Part shown: one piece after another, positions 55,067 to 63,610 of the stretch
Numbering within the stretch: position 1 is the stretch's first letter
Layout of the letters: each line of letters starts with the position of its first letter
From: Aliivibrio fischeri
GTDB lineage: Bacteria; Pseudomonadota; Gammaproteobacteria; Enterobacterales; Vibrionaceae
Assembly (NCBI RefSeq): GCF_009727955.1
Contig: NZ_WOBR01000005.1
Span: 1 to 64,000, forward strand
Direction of reading: 5' to 3'
Length of the DNA: 64,000 nt
Program-made: the position numbers and the translations under genes
The notes under the pieces: generated by a model
Told to the model about the DNA's origin: nothing
The model's database searches: none
The model's input: the letters and a program-made list of their open reading frames with translations, nothing else

Positions 55067-56215
55067 CTATTCCGCGTAAAAATAACCGATATTGACCAGT
55101 TGCAATAAATTAGCGACGGAGTGAGGATTCATTAAGAGGTTTTCAATATCTTGAAAAGTAACCTCACTAGATTCACATAAACGAATCACGTCATTTTTTA
55201 TTTTTAATGGGAAAACATAACTTTCACCATCAATAAAAAGAGTCATGTTTTCTTTACATGATTCCACTTCATGGTAAAACGAACGAACGCCTGCCACTTT
55301 AGTTAATACTTGACCTGATTGTAAGTAACTAAGCAGCTCTTCAGTTGTCCATTTTTCTGAATCTGGAATGATATTTAAATGATGACGAGAATTGCTTAAG
55401 TACTCTCCCATAAACTGCTTTAGTGTTTGCTCATCTGACATTGCACTTAACATCATAGCTTTTAAGTCTTCAAAGCTTTTTGTTGTAATTTCACTACCGT
55501 GAATTTGTGCAGGAAGATCTGGATTATGGTAATGAACATCGCCTTTTTCATTTTCAATAATGAAGTCAGCAAAATTGCTGATTAACTCTTGTTCTTTTGG
55601 TGAACGAAAACCTGCTGAATAACTCATAGATGGCTCTAAGGCATAGCCATCATGCGGGAAGCCTGGTGGGATATAAAGAATGTCACCGGGCTCGAGAATT
55701 TGATCGATAATCGGTTCAAATCCAGTAATTTGTTTCAATGCAGAATGTCTATGCTCTTCTTGATATTCTCCGATATCGCCAACACGCCAATGGCGCTTTC
55801 CCTGACCTTGAATGATAAACACATCATATTGATCAATATGTGGACCAACACCGCCATGAGGTACTGAGTAGCTGATCATGATGTCATCAAATAACCAATT
55901 TGGTATTTGTTTAAAAGGTGTAAACAATGCTGCTGCACCTTCGTGCCAATGGTTAGCTGCTTGAACGATAATAGACCAATTGGTTTCGCCAAGTGTTTCA
56001 TAGAGCTCTTCAGATAAAGGGCCGTGTTCTGCTTTCCATTCGTTATTAGCATTAGAAATGAATCGAGAATCGACATCGTTTTCTAAGGTAAGTCCTGCTA
56101 GTTCTTCTGGAGTAACAGGATCTTGAAAGTTCTCAAATCCACCTTTGATAATCACAGGTTTTTTTTGCCAATATTCAGATAGGAATTCTTGTAGCGAAAA
56201 ACTTAATTGATACAT
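55067..56215 (-). CDS. roxA: 50S ribosomal protein L16 arginine hydroxylase RoxA (YcfD)
   Basis: This is a JmjC-type 2-oxoglutarate/Fe(II) oxygenase that hydroxylates an arginine of ribosomal protein L16 in E. coli. It has 382 residues from the ATG at 56215 (MYQLSFSLQEF). The iron ligands are H126 and D128 in GVGPHIDQYDVFIIQG and the distal His in IPPGFPHDGYAL. A C-terminal winged-helix-like domain is typical. GGAAA lies nine bases before this ATG; the frame is open a further 12 codons but that part spans the upstream terminator. No room is left for an ordinary promoter between that terminator and the start. Confidence 0.93.
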   Translation of the reverse strand: MYQLSFSLQEFLSEYWQKKPVIIKGGFENFQDPVTPEELAGLTLENDVDSRFISNANNEWKAEHGPLSEELYETLGETNWSIIVQAANHWHEGAAALFTPFKQIPNWLFDDIMISYSVPHGGVGPHIDQYDVFIIQGQGKRHWRVGDIGEYQEEHRHSALKQITGFEPIIDQILEPGDILYIPPGFPHDGYALEPSMSYSAGFRSPKEQELISNFADFIIENEKGDVHYHNPDLPAQIHGSEITTKSFEDLKAMMLSAMSDEQTLKQFMGEYLSNSRHHLNIIPDSEKWTTEELLSYLQSGQVLTKVAGVRSFYHEVESCKENMTLFIDGESYVFPLKIKNDVIRLCESSEVTFQDIENLLMNPHSVANLLQLVNIGYFYAE

Positions 56216-56227
56216 TATTTTTTCCAA

Positions 56228-56253
56228 TAAAAATGCCCGAAGATCGGGCATTT
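56228..56253 (-). terminator. Terminator between pflA and roxA
   Basis: On the minus strand AAATGCCCGA-tct-TCGGGCATTT is followed by TTTATT. It lies 28 bases past the pflA stop and its T-run ends about 13 bases before the roxA start codon. Confidence 0.85.
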
Positions 56254-56280
56254 GTGTTGCTTAAAAAGGGAACGACGTAA

Positions 56281-57018
56281 TTAATATTTTACGTTGTTGT
56301 GATATTGGCTTAGGATTTCGACCATTTTTTCCATCGTTTCTTTTGATGGAGGGTTTACGCCCTCAAGAGGGTAGTCATGACCTAATGCTTCCCATTTATG
56401 AGCACCTAATTTGTGATATGGAAGTAATTCTATTTTTTCAATGTTATCCATATCTTTAATAAAATTACCTAGAAGGTGTGCTGATTCTTCATCATCAGTA
56501 TAGCCCGGAACAATAACGTAACGGATCCATGTTTTTTGACCAATCTTATGAAGGTAACGTGCAAAATCAAGAACTCGAGTATTTGATACACCGATGAATT
56601 CTTTATGGATATAATCTTTCATCTGTTTTAGATCAAGCATAACAAGATCTGATGCTTCCAAGACTTCATCAATTACATCAGTGTGTTTACGAATATACCC
56701 ATTGGTATCTAAACAAGTATGGATGCCTTCTGCTTGAGCTGCACGGAAAAAATCACGTACAAATTCAGGTTGTAGCATTGCTTCACCGCCTGAACAGGTA
56801 ATACCGCCTCCTGAAGCTTTCATAAAGTGACGGTAGCTTTTTGCTTCTTCAATCAATTCAGCAACGGTCACTTCTTTACCATCATGTGTATCCCAAGTAT
56901 CACGATTGTGGCAATACATACAACGCATTAAGCAGCCTTGTAAGAAAACAATAAAGCGAATACCAGGACCATCAACAGTTCCACATGTTTCAAAAGAGTG
57001 AATACGACCTACAGACAT
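56281..57018 (-). CDS. pflA: Pyruvate formate-lyase-activating enzyme PflA
   Basis: This is a radical SAM enzyme that makes the glycyl radical on PflB under anaerobic conditions. It has 245 residues (E. coli 246). The [4Fe-4S] cysteines are C29, C33 and C36 in [16 protein letters not shown]. The block [15 protein letters not shown] (SAM contact) and [13 protein letters not shown] are present. It follows pflB by 159 bases with a terminator-like hairpin between. Confidence 0.95.
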   Translation of the reverse strand: MSVGRIHSFETCGTVDGPGIRFIVFLQGCLMRCMYCHNRDTWDTHDGKEVTVAELIEEAKSYRHFMKASGGGITCSGGEAMLQPEFVRDFFRAAQAEGIHTCLDTNGYIRKHTDVIDEVLEASDLVMLDLKQMKDYIHKEFIGVSNTRVLDFARYLHKIGQKTWIRYVIVPGYTDDEESAHLLGNFIKDMDNIEKIELLPYHKLGAHKWEALGHDYPLEGVNPPSKETMEKMVEILSQYHNNVKY

Positions 57019-57124
57019 GACGACATTTCTCCGAACTATAATTATGCGGTTATTTTATTACAAAAGCGGTCAATTAAGTAGTAATGAAGAAGAGAAAGGG
57101 GAGAGAAACTTTAATTTAAGGTAA

Positions 57125-57154
57125 TAAAAAAGCCCCACCAAAATGGTAGGGCTT
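57125..57154 (-). terminator. Terminator/attenuator between pflB and pflA
   Basis: On the minus strand AAGCCCTACC-attttg-GGTGGGGCTT (one G-U pair; 57154-57145 and 57139-57130) is followed by TTTTTATT. It lies 24 bases after pflB and would lower transcription into pflA, in keeping with the catalytic need for less PflA. Confidence 0.8.
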
Positions 57155-57177
57155 AATTCTACTTAATTAACGCTGAA

Positions 57178-59454
57178 TTATAGTGATTCAGTGAAAGTAC
57201 GTGCGATTACGTCTTTTTGTTGTTCAGTAGTTAGAGAGTTAAAACGCACAGCGTAACCCGATACACGGATAGTTAGTTGTGGGTAGTTCTCTGGGTGCTT
57301 AACTGCGTCTTCTAGAGTTTCACGGTTAAGAACGTTAACGTTCAAGTGTTGACCGCCTTCGATGTTTGCTTCGTGGTGGAAGTAACCATCCATTAGGCCA
57401 GCAAGGTTAGAACGACGGTTGTCATCGTCTTTACCTAGAGCGTTAGGTACGATAGAGAATGTGTAAGAGATACCATCTTGTGCATCAGCAAACGGTAGTT
57501 TACCTACTGAAGTTAGAGATGCTACAGCACCTTTCTCATCACGGCCGTGCATTGGGTTAGCACCAGGAGCAAAAGGAGCACCTGCTTGACGACCATCTGG
57601 AGTATTACCAGTTTTCTTACCGTATACAACGTTAGATGTAATAGTAAGGATAGATTGAGTTGGGATAGCGTTACGGTACATTTTCAGTTTACGGATTTTG
57701 CCCATAAACGTAGAAACTAGTTCACATGCGATATCATCAACGCGTGGGTCGTTGTTACCAAATTTAGGGTAATCACCTTCGATTTCGAAATCGATAGCGA
57801 TGCCGTCTTCGTCACGTACAGGTTTAACTGTAGCGAACTTGATTGCAGATAGTGAGTCAGCTGCAACAGAAAGACCAGCGATACCACAAGCCATTGTACG
57901 ACGCACGTCACGATCATGAAGAGCCATTAGAGACGCTTCGTAGCTGTATTTGTCGTGCATGTAGTGGATAGAGTTCAATGCTGTAACGTATTGAGTTGCT
58001 AACCAATCCATGAAGTGATCTAGACGATCCATTACTTTAGCGTAATCAAGAACTTCGTCTGTCATTGGCGCTTCTTTAGGACCAACTTGCATTTTCAGCT
58101 TCTCATCAACACCGCCGTTGATTGCGTAAAGCATAGTTTTAGCAAGGTTAGCACGAGCACCAAAGAATTGCATTTGCTTACCAACAACCATTGGAGATAC
58201 ACAACAAGCGATTGCGTAGTCATCAGATTGTAGGTCAGGACGCATTAGGTCATCATTTTCGTACTGGATAGAAGAAGTATCGATAGATACTTTCGCACAG
58301 AAACGTTTGAAGCCGTCAGGTAGTTGCTCAGACCAAAGAACAGTGATGTTTGGCTCTGGAGAAGGACCCATTGTGTATAGGCTGTTTAGGAAACGGAAGT
58401 TAGTACGTGTAACTAGTGTACGACCGTCAAGACCCATACCACCCATAGATTCTGTAGCCCAGATTGGGTCACCAGAGAATAGCTCATCGTATTCAGGAGT
58501 ACGTAGGAAACGAACCATACGTAGCTTCATTACGAAGTGGTCGATCATTTCTTGAGCTTGTTCTTCAGTTAGAAGACCAGCATCGATATCACGTTGGATG
58601 TAGATGTCTAGGAAAGTCGAAGTACGACCTAGAGACATTGCAGCACCATTTTGTGATTTAACAGCAGCTAGGTAACCGAAGTAAGTCCATTGAACCGCTT
58701 CTTGAGCTGTAGTTGCAGGATTAGAAATATCGAAACCGTATTTCGCAGCCATTTCTTTGATTTGACCTAGAGCACGGTGTTGCTCAGCAATTTCTTCACG
58801 AAGTTGCATAGTTGCTGTTAGGTCTTCGCCTTTCTCAAAACGCTCTTGTAGAGACGTGAATTGAGCAAGCTTGTCTTTCATTAGGAAATCAATACCGTAA
58901 AGTGCTACGCGACGGTAATCACCAATGATACGGCCACGACCGTAAGCATCTGGAAGACCAGTTAGAACGCCTGATTTACGACATTTTAGGATGTCTGGAG
59001 TGTAGATATCGAAAACACCAGCATTGTGTGTTTTACGGTATTCAGAGTAGATTTTTGAAATCATAGGATCAAGTTGACGATCGTATGCTTTACAAGAACC
59101 TTCAACCATACGTACACCACCGTTAGGGATGATAGCACGTTTTAGAGGAGCATCAGTTTGTAGACCTACGATAGTTTCAAGGTCTTTTTCGATGTAACCA
59201 GCATCGTGAGCAGTGATGGTAGAGATAACGTCAGTATCAAAATCAACAGGTGCGTGAGTTGCGTTTTCCTGTTTGATGCCTTCCATTACTTTAGCCCAAA
59301 GCTTGTTAGTTGCTTCAGTACCTTCAGAAACTAGGAATGCTTCATCACCTTCATATGGTGCATAGTTCTTTTGGATGAAATCGCGAACGTTAACTTCGTT
59401 TTGCCACTCACCGTCTGCAAAACCTGTCCAAGCTTTAGCAAATTGCTCTGCCAT
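57178..59454 (-). CDS. pflB: Formate acetyltransferase (pyruvate formate-lyase) PflB
   Basis: This glycyl-radical enzyme converts pyruvate and CoA to acetyl-CoA and formate in fermentation. It has 758 residues (E. coli 760). Catalytic cysteines C417 and C418 (AIACCVSPM) and the radical glycine G733 ([10 protein letters not shown]) are present. The RBS AGGTAGG precedes the start. Upstream lies a 286-base gap with candidate regulatory sites, and beyond it a DUF3360 permease gene in the same direction rather than focA. Confidence 0.97.
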   Translation of the reverse strand: MAEQFAKAWTGFADGEWQNEVNVRDFIQKNYAPYEGDEAFLVSEGTEATNKLWAKVMEGIKQENATHAPVDFDTDVISTITAHDAGYIEKDLETIVGLQTDAPLKRAIIPNGGVRMVEGSCKAYDRQLDPMISKIYSEYRKTHNAGVFDIYTPDILKCRKSGVLTGLPDAYGRGRIIGDYRRVALYGIDFLMKDKLAQFTSLQERFEKGEDLTATMQLREEIAEQHRALGQIKEMAAKYGFDISNPATTAQEAVQWTYFGYLAAVKSQNGAAMSLGRTSTFLDIYIQRDIDAGLLTEEQAQEMIDHFVMKLRMVRFLRTPEYDELFSGDPIWATESMGGMGLDGRTLVTRTNFRFLNSLYTMGPSPEPNITVLWSEQLPDGFKRFCAKVSIDTSSIQYENDDLMRPDLQSDDYAIACCVSPMVVGKQMQFFGARANLAKTMLYAINGGVDEKLKMQVGPKEAPMTDEVLDYAKVMDRLDHFMDWLATQYVTALNSIHYMHDKYSYEASLMALHDRDVRRTMACGIAGLSVAADSLSAIKFATVKPVRDEDGIAIDFEIEGDYPKFGNNDPRVDDIACELVSTFMGKIRKLKMYRNAIPTQSILTITSNVVYGKKTGNTPDGRQAGAPFAPGANPMHGRDEKGAVASLTSVGKLPFADAQDGISYTFSIVPNALGKDDDNRRSNLAGLMDGYFHHEANIEGGQHLNVNVLNRETLEDAVKHPENYPQLTIRVSGYAVRFNSLTTEQQKDVIARTFTESL

Positions 59455-59627
59455 GATATACCTACCTTTTTAGTAGAAAAAATACGTACTATTAAAATGG
59501 GTTTGAGTTACCCATAACCTTCGTTAGAAGGAAAAATAGTACACTCAATTTAATAACAATATAAATGATTACAAAATCTAGCTTATAAGCATATATATTG
59601 CGACTAACCACTCTATTTTTCAAGATT

Positions 59628-59664
59628 ACCTTAAACTTTTTTTGCAAACCTTAAACTAAATCAA
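59628..59664 (-). promoter_or_regulatory. Repeated element and FNR-like site upstream of pflB
   Basis: ACCTTAAACT occurs twice as a perfect 10-bp direct repeat (59628-59637 and 59648-59657), 20 bases apart, about two helical turns. Overlapping the second copy, the minus strand reads TTGAT-TTAG-TTTAA (59664-59651), 8 of 10 matches to the FNR consensus. It lies about 175-210 bases upstream of pflB. Anaerobic regulation of pflB is well known; these exact sites are inference. Confidence 0.4.
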
Positions 59665-59684
59665 TAAATTTTCAATTTTTTTAA

Positions 59685-59713
59685 TAAAAAGGGGTAACAT
59701 TTTTGGTTACCCC
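59685..59713 (-). terminator. Terminator of the DUF3360 permease gene
   Basis: GGGGTAAC (59691-59698) pairs with GTTACCCC (59706-59713), loop of seven. On the minus strand it is followed by TTTTTATT. It lies 28 bases after the permease stop, so pflB probably has its own promoter. Confidence 0.82.
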
Positions 59714-59740
59714 ATAAGTATTATACGTTAGGTGAGGCGA

Positions 59741-61249
59741 CTATAGTAGTGCCTTGATACCATATTGACCTTCAAGCATACCAACAGCAAGCATAGCAAT
59801 TAAACAAATTACTAATACGCCACCAGGAATAACGATACGGTCAACAAAAGAAAGATTCTTAGGACGCTCTTTATCACCGATTAAACCATTGTTATCAAGA
59901 AGCATAGTCATTGCCCATGCTAAAACAGGGTTTGCAACAGCAGCAGCAAAGATACAAATACCTGCAGATTGTGCGTCTTTGTTCTCTTTAACCATTTGAA
60001 CACCAGCTTCAAGCATTGGTAGGAATACACCCACTAAAAGAGCCATACACATAACTGGTGGCCATACTGCTACATCCATTGGGAAACCAAGGATAGCGAT
60101 AACCATAACAATCGTACCTAGAAGGATAGCACCACCAGGGATAGGACGTTTAGCAATTGCAGCTGGGATCATGTATGTACCCCAAGAAGACGTGATGTTA
60201 CCACCACCAACCGCTGTACCTACCATTTGACGGATTGAACACATAGTCATTGTGTCATCAACATCCATTAGTACTTTTTCAGTGCGACGAGGATAGTTAA
60301 GTTCTTGGAAGATACGGTGGCCAAGGAAATCAGGTGACCACATTGCAACCGCTAGGATAGCAAATGGTAAAGATGCTAAGAAATGTTGTAGGTTTGGTAA
60401 ACCAAGCATCCAACCTTCTTCTGTTGAGCCCCACCAGTAAACTGGGTTTAGATTAGGAAGACCCATTTCAGTTTCAAACTTCAGGTCAAAACCAGCACCT
60501 AGAGCAAGCGCGACTGCTAGACCAGCAAATGCACAAGCAGGGATTGCTAACCAACGTTTGTTGATACGAGCAAGGTAAGCGTACAGAACAATGTTCACAG
60601 CTAATACAATCAAACCAACATAGCCAAAGTTGCCTTCTAAGCCTGTTGACCAAGATTGGATTTTGCTAATTTGGCCCATTGCACCGCTGAAACCTAAGAA
60701 AACAAGTAGACCACCGGCAACCCCTTCAGAAGTTAGGTTAACCAGTTTTGAACCACCTTTAAAGTAACTTAGTAGTAAGCCGAATACACCTAATAAAATG
60801 GCAAGAGCAAGAGGGTGTGCACCAGCTAACGCGATCGCACCGATAAGTGGGATCATAGGGCCATGGTTACCTGCAAGGTTAGCGCGAGGGTTAAAGAAAC
60901 CAGAAGCTAAGATACAGAATAAGAAAGCAGGGATAAGCATTTCAACACGAGCAACTTCGATAGCAAAATCTTTGCCTAAAGTAATGTGAGGCCATGCTTG
61001 TGTTAGACCGTCAGCCCAAGACATCATTACAGCAGAGTACATTGCAATGATACCAATCGTACCCGCTAGAGCAGGAACAAGATCTTCTAGTTCAAAACGG
61101 AAATCACGGCCTGGTAGGTTTAAACCAAAACGGCGTGGTTTCATGATTTGAAGTTCATGATCTAAGTAATCTGAACGGCTATTGAACTCAGAAGCTGGGC
61201 GGTGTAACTCGCTATAGCTTTTTTCGTTCAGTTCTTTGTCTGTAGACAT
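59741..61249 (-). CDS. DUF3360-family permease next to pflB
   Basis: This is a polytopic inner-membrane protein of 502 residues with about 12 to 14 helices after a polar N-terminus of about 55 residues. I recognise it as DUF3360-type, a family resembling SulP/nucleobase (UraA-like) transporters. Features are FFNPRANLAGNHGPMIPLIGA, LTSEGVAGGLLVFLGFSGAMG and a Gly-rich VGTAVGGGNITSSWGTYMIP loop that suits a substrate site. It sits where E. coli has focA, but it is not FocA (which is about 285 residues with a different fold). A near-consensus FNR site lies about 108 bases upstream. An anaerobic, pfl-related anion role is inferred; the substrate is unknown. Confidence 0.82.
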   Translation of the reverse strand: MSTDKELNEKSYSELHRPASEFNSRSDYLDHELQIMKPRRFGLNLPGRDFRFELEDLVPALAGTIGIIAMYSAVMMSWADGLTQAWPHITLGKDFAIEVARVEMLIPAFLFCILASGFFNPRANLAGNHGPMIPLIGAIALAGAHPLALAILLGVFGLLLSYFKGGSKLVNLTSEGVAGGLLVFLGFSGAMGQISKIQSWSTGLEGNFGYVGLIVLAVNIVLYAYLARINKRWLAIPACAFAGLAVALALGAGFDLKFETEMGLPNLNPVYWWGSTEEGWMLGLPNLQHFLASLPFAILAVAMWSPDFLGHRIFQELNYPRRTEKVLMDVDDTMTMCSIRQMVGTAVGGGNITSSWGTYMIPAAIAKRPIPGGAILLGTIVMVIAILGFPMDVAVWPPVMCMALLVGVFLPMLEAGVQMVKENKDAQSAGICIFAAAVANPVLAWAMTMLLDNNGLIGDKERPKNLSFVDRIVIPGGVLVICLIAMLAVGMLEGQYGIKALL

Positions 61250-61327
61250 AGAATCCTCATATGGAATTTAAAGTAAATAATGAATCAATACAGTAGGTAT
61301 TGAAGCTTGTTCTTTTTATTTTCGCCG

Positions 61328-61370
61328 AGTGTAGCACACGAAAATTAAGCCAATGATTGATCTCGATCAC
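61328..61370 (-). promoter_or_regulatory. FNR box and promoter of the DUF3360 permease gene
   Basis: On the minus strand GTGAT-CGAG-ATCAA (61370-61357) matches the FNR consensus TTGAT-N4-ATCAA at 9 of 10 positions. A -10-like TACACT lies at 61333-61328, placing the FNR centre about -42 from a start near 61321. This is the class II FNR activation spacing. The permease start codon is about 70 bases downstream. Confidence 0.65.
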
Positions 61371-61863
61371 TATATAATTGTATATGAAAGAAAACTACAA
61401 AATGAGACCGTTAACACTTTGGTGTTATTATGTTAATGATAAAAATATCAGTCATAAATATCTTTAATATCAATCCACTACAGTGTTTTTGATGCATTTT
61501 TTCAATGGTATCAACAATATTGAATTTGTTAACAATTCTTAATAAAGCATAAATAATAGCAGTAATTCGTTTACATGTAGAACGTATTATTTGTGCTATA
61601 GGCTGTATTTTAAAACAATAATAAATTAAACTTACTTGTATATATAATGTTAATTTTAAGGTGAATATCAATACTTAAATAAAGAATAAGATATTGAATG
61701 ATGCCATCTAATTTGAATAAGAATTCATTCGTCGTTTAATTTATGTTCCTACAATACGCTTTGGTTAATAAATTGTTGCTTGTGATAATTTTGAGTGTTA
61801 AATTCTAAGAATAAAGTGAAAAGCAAACGATTAATGTGTAGCTGAATTAGGAGTATATGGCGC
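61371..61863. other. A+T-rich intergenic region ahead of the amino-acid ABC operon
   Basis: This is about 490 bases without a convincing gene. It contains the ARG box and promoter near 61712-61755. An 86-codon minus-strand open frame (61671-61411) lacks an RBS and family resemblance and is not called. Otherwise I see only A+T-rich sequence. Confidence 0.6.
61712..61755 (+). promoter_or_regulatory. ARG box overlapping the promoter of the amino-acid ABC operon
   Basis: TTTGAATAAGAATTCATT (61712-61729) fits the 18-bp ArgR box wnTGAATwwwwATTCAnw, with both TGAAT/ATTCA halves perfect. A -10 TACAAT (61750-61755) is 17 bases after a weak -35 ATTCGT (61727-61732), so the box overlaps the -35. This is a repressing arrangement for ArgR. 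The first ORF starts about 110 bases downstream. Confidence 0.72.
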
Positions 61864-62634
61864 ATGAAGGATGCAGTCGCGCTAGAAATAAAAGATTTAC
61901 ACAAACATTTTGGCCAAAATGAAGTACTAAAAGGTATTTCACTAGAGGCAAATAAAGGTGATGTGATTTCTATTATTGGTTCATCTGGCTCAGGTAAGAG
62001 TACTTTTCTACGTTGTATTAATTTACTTGAAACGCCAAGTAAAGGTGAGATATGGGTAAATGGTGAACTGATAGAAATGAAAAATAATCGTTTAGGTGAA
62101 TCCGTTCCTGTTGATGAAAAACAAGTTCAACGAATTCGCTCACGTTTGGCTATGGTTTTTCAAGGGTTTAATCTTTGGTCTCACATGACTGTATTGCAAA
62201 ATGTAATTGAAGCTCCAGTACATGTATTAGGTATGCCAAAAACACAAGCAATTGAAAAAGCAGAACAACTATTGAAACAAGTTGGGTTATATGAGCGCAG
62301 AGATTATTACCCTGGACATTTATCAGGTGGTCAGCAACAGCGAGCTGCAATAGCACGAGCATTGGCGGTTGATCCTGAAGTGATGTTGTTTGATGAGCCT
62401 ACCTCAGCTCTAGATCCCGAGTTAGTTGGCGAGGTTTTAGGAGTAATGCGAGATCTCGCTGAAGAAGGACGAACGATGTTGGTCGTTACTCACGAGATGG
62501 CCTTTGCTCGCGATGTTTCAAACCATGTAATGTTTCTACATCAAGGATTAGTTGAAGAGCAGGGAGATCCAGCGAAGCTGTTTACTAATCCAGAATCAGA
62601 ACGTTTACAGCAATTTATTTCATCTATTTATTAA
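61864..62634 (+). CDS. Polar amino acid (arginine-type) ABC transporter ATP-binding protein
   Basis: This is an ABC ATPase of the HisP/ArtP/AotP group, 256 residues. Walker A is IGSSGSGKSTFLRCINLLE (about 39-57), the Q-loop VFQGFNLWSHMTV, the signature [15 protein letters not shown], Walker [21 protein letters not shown], and the H-loop VVTHEMAFARDVS. It is closer to HisP (257 aa) than to the shorter ArtP. It is first in an operon with a binding protein and permease. The ARG box upstream points to arginine or other basic amino acids as substrates. The ATG has AGGAG-like bases ahead (TTAGGAGTATATGGCGC), spaced about 12. Confidence 0.92.
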   Translation: MKDAVALEIKDLHKHFGQNEVLKGISLEANKGDVISIIGSSGSGKSTFLRCINLLETPSKGEIWVNGELIEMKNNRLGESVPVDEKQVQRIRSRLAMVFQGFNLWSHMTVLQNVIEAPVHVLGMPKTQAIEKAEQLLKQVGLYERRDYYPGHLSGGQQQRAAIARALAVDPEVMLFDEPTSALDPELVGEVLGVMRDLAEEGRTMLVVTHEMAFARDVSNHVMFLHQGLVEEQGDPAKLFTNPESERLQQFISSIY

Positions 62635-62707
62635 ACATATTGTAAAGCAAACACTACCGATAAAAATTAAATTAATTAAACGGAATAAAAGTTACAGGAG
62701 TAAGGAA

Positions 62708-63484
62708 ATGAAAAAGTGGTTATTAGCAGCAGTTGTTGCATCAACAGCACTAACAGGCGCAGCTCAAGCAAAGGAATGGAAACAAATCCGTTTTGGTATT
62801 GAAGGTGCTTATCCTCCATTTAGTTGGACAGAACCTTCAGGTGAACTTAAAGGTTTTGATGTTGATATCGCCAATGCTTTATGTAAAGAAATGGAGGCTC
62901 GTTGTAAAATTGTAGCACAAGATTGGGATGGTATTATTCCTTCACTGCTTGCTCGTAAATATGATGCAATTATTGCCGCAATGTCTATTACAGAAGAGCG
63001 TAAAAAGAAAATAGATTTCACAGAAAAATATGCGTTAATTCCAAATAAATTTGTCGCTAAAAAAGGCACTGATTTAGTCATGACTAAAGAAGGCTTAAAA
63101 GGAGTAACCGTAGGAGTTCAACGTGCAACAACGCATGATAAATACCTAACTGATAACTTTGGTAAAGGTGTTGATCTTAAGCGCTACGGTTCATTTGACG
63201 AAGCCTATTTAGATCTAAAAGCGGGTCGTATTGATACGGTTTTAGGCGATGCTTCAGCACTAGAAGAAGGTCTTCTTAATAAACCAGGCGGTAAAGAATA
63301 TGAATTTGTTGGGCCATCACTAACTGATCCTAAATGGTTTGGTGAAGGTTTTGGTATCGCAACACGTAAACAAGATAAGGATTTAACTGAGCAATTAAAT
63401 GCTGCAATTGATTCTTTACGTGAAAAAGGCATTTATCAAGAAATTGCTGCAAAATACTTTAACTATGATGTGTATGGCGAGTAA
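62708..63484 (+). CDS. Polar amino acid ABC transporter substrate-binding protein
   Basis: This is the periplasmic receptor of the adjacent importer, 258 residues. The signal peptide ends near TGAAQA (about residue 22). The mature SBP_bac_3 fold has IRFGIEGAYPPFSW, GFDVDIANALC, the arginine motif MSITEERKKKIDFT, and GDASALEEGLL. These match lysine/arginine/ornithine and histidine binding proteins. I start at 62708 (AAGGA ahead); the frame is open upstream into the ATPase gene, which is not a real extension. It follows the ATPase by 73 bases. Confidence 0.92.
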   Translation: MKKWLLAAVVASTALTGAAQAKEWKQIRFGIEGAYPPFSWTEPSGELKGFDVDIANALCKEMEARCKIVAQDWDGIIPSLLARKYDAIIAAMSITEERKKKIDFTEKYALIPNKFVAKKGTDLVMTKEGLKGVTVGVQRATTHDKYLTDNFGKGVDLKRYGSFDEAYLDLKAGRIDTVLGDASALEEGLLNKPGGKEYEFVGPSLTDPKWFGEGFGIATRKQDKDLTEQLNAAIDSLREKGIYQEIAAKYFNYDVYGE

Positions 63485-63503
63485 TTGTTGAGTCAGCCTT
63501 AAG

Positions 63504-63583
63504 GAAAGAGGGTGAAATATACCTCTTTCATTCTAATAGTTATAGCAACGCCAATGAACCATTTTTGATATGTCTTGGCGTTG
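63504..63583 (+). repeat. Two hairpins between binding-protein and permease genes
   Basis: GAAAGAGG / CCTCTTTC (63504-63511, 63522-63529) and CAACGCCAA / TTGGCGTTG (63546-63554, 63575-63583) lie in the 126-base gap. Both are perfect stems. They probably stabilise the binding-protein mRNA or partly attenuate the permease genes. Confidence 0.65.
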
Positions 63584-63610
63584 TTATTAAAGCGAAAGCT
63601 TGGAAGTAGT

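Noticed and set aside
59741-61249. Calling the gene upstream of pflB focA
   Set aside because: The protein is 502 residues with 12 or more helices and lacks FocA/NirC motifs; FocA is about 285 residues.
61411-61671. An 86-codon minus-strand open frame ahead of the arginine-type transporter
   Set aside because: It has no convincing RBS, its A+T-rich composition is that of intergenic DNA, and I see no domain.
62552-62707. N-terminal extension of the amino-acid binding protein
   Set aside because: It overlaps the ATPase gene in another frame; a normal signal peptide with its own RBS starts at 62708.
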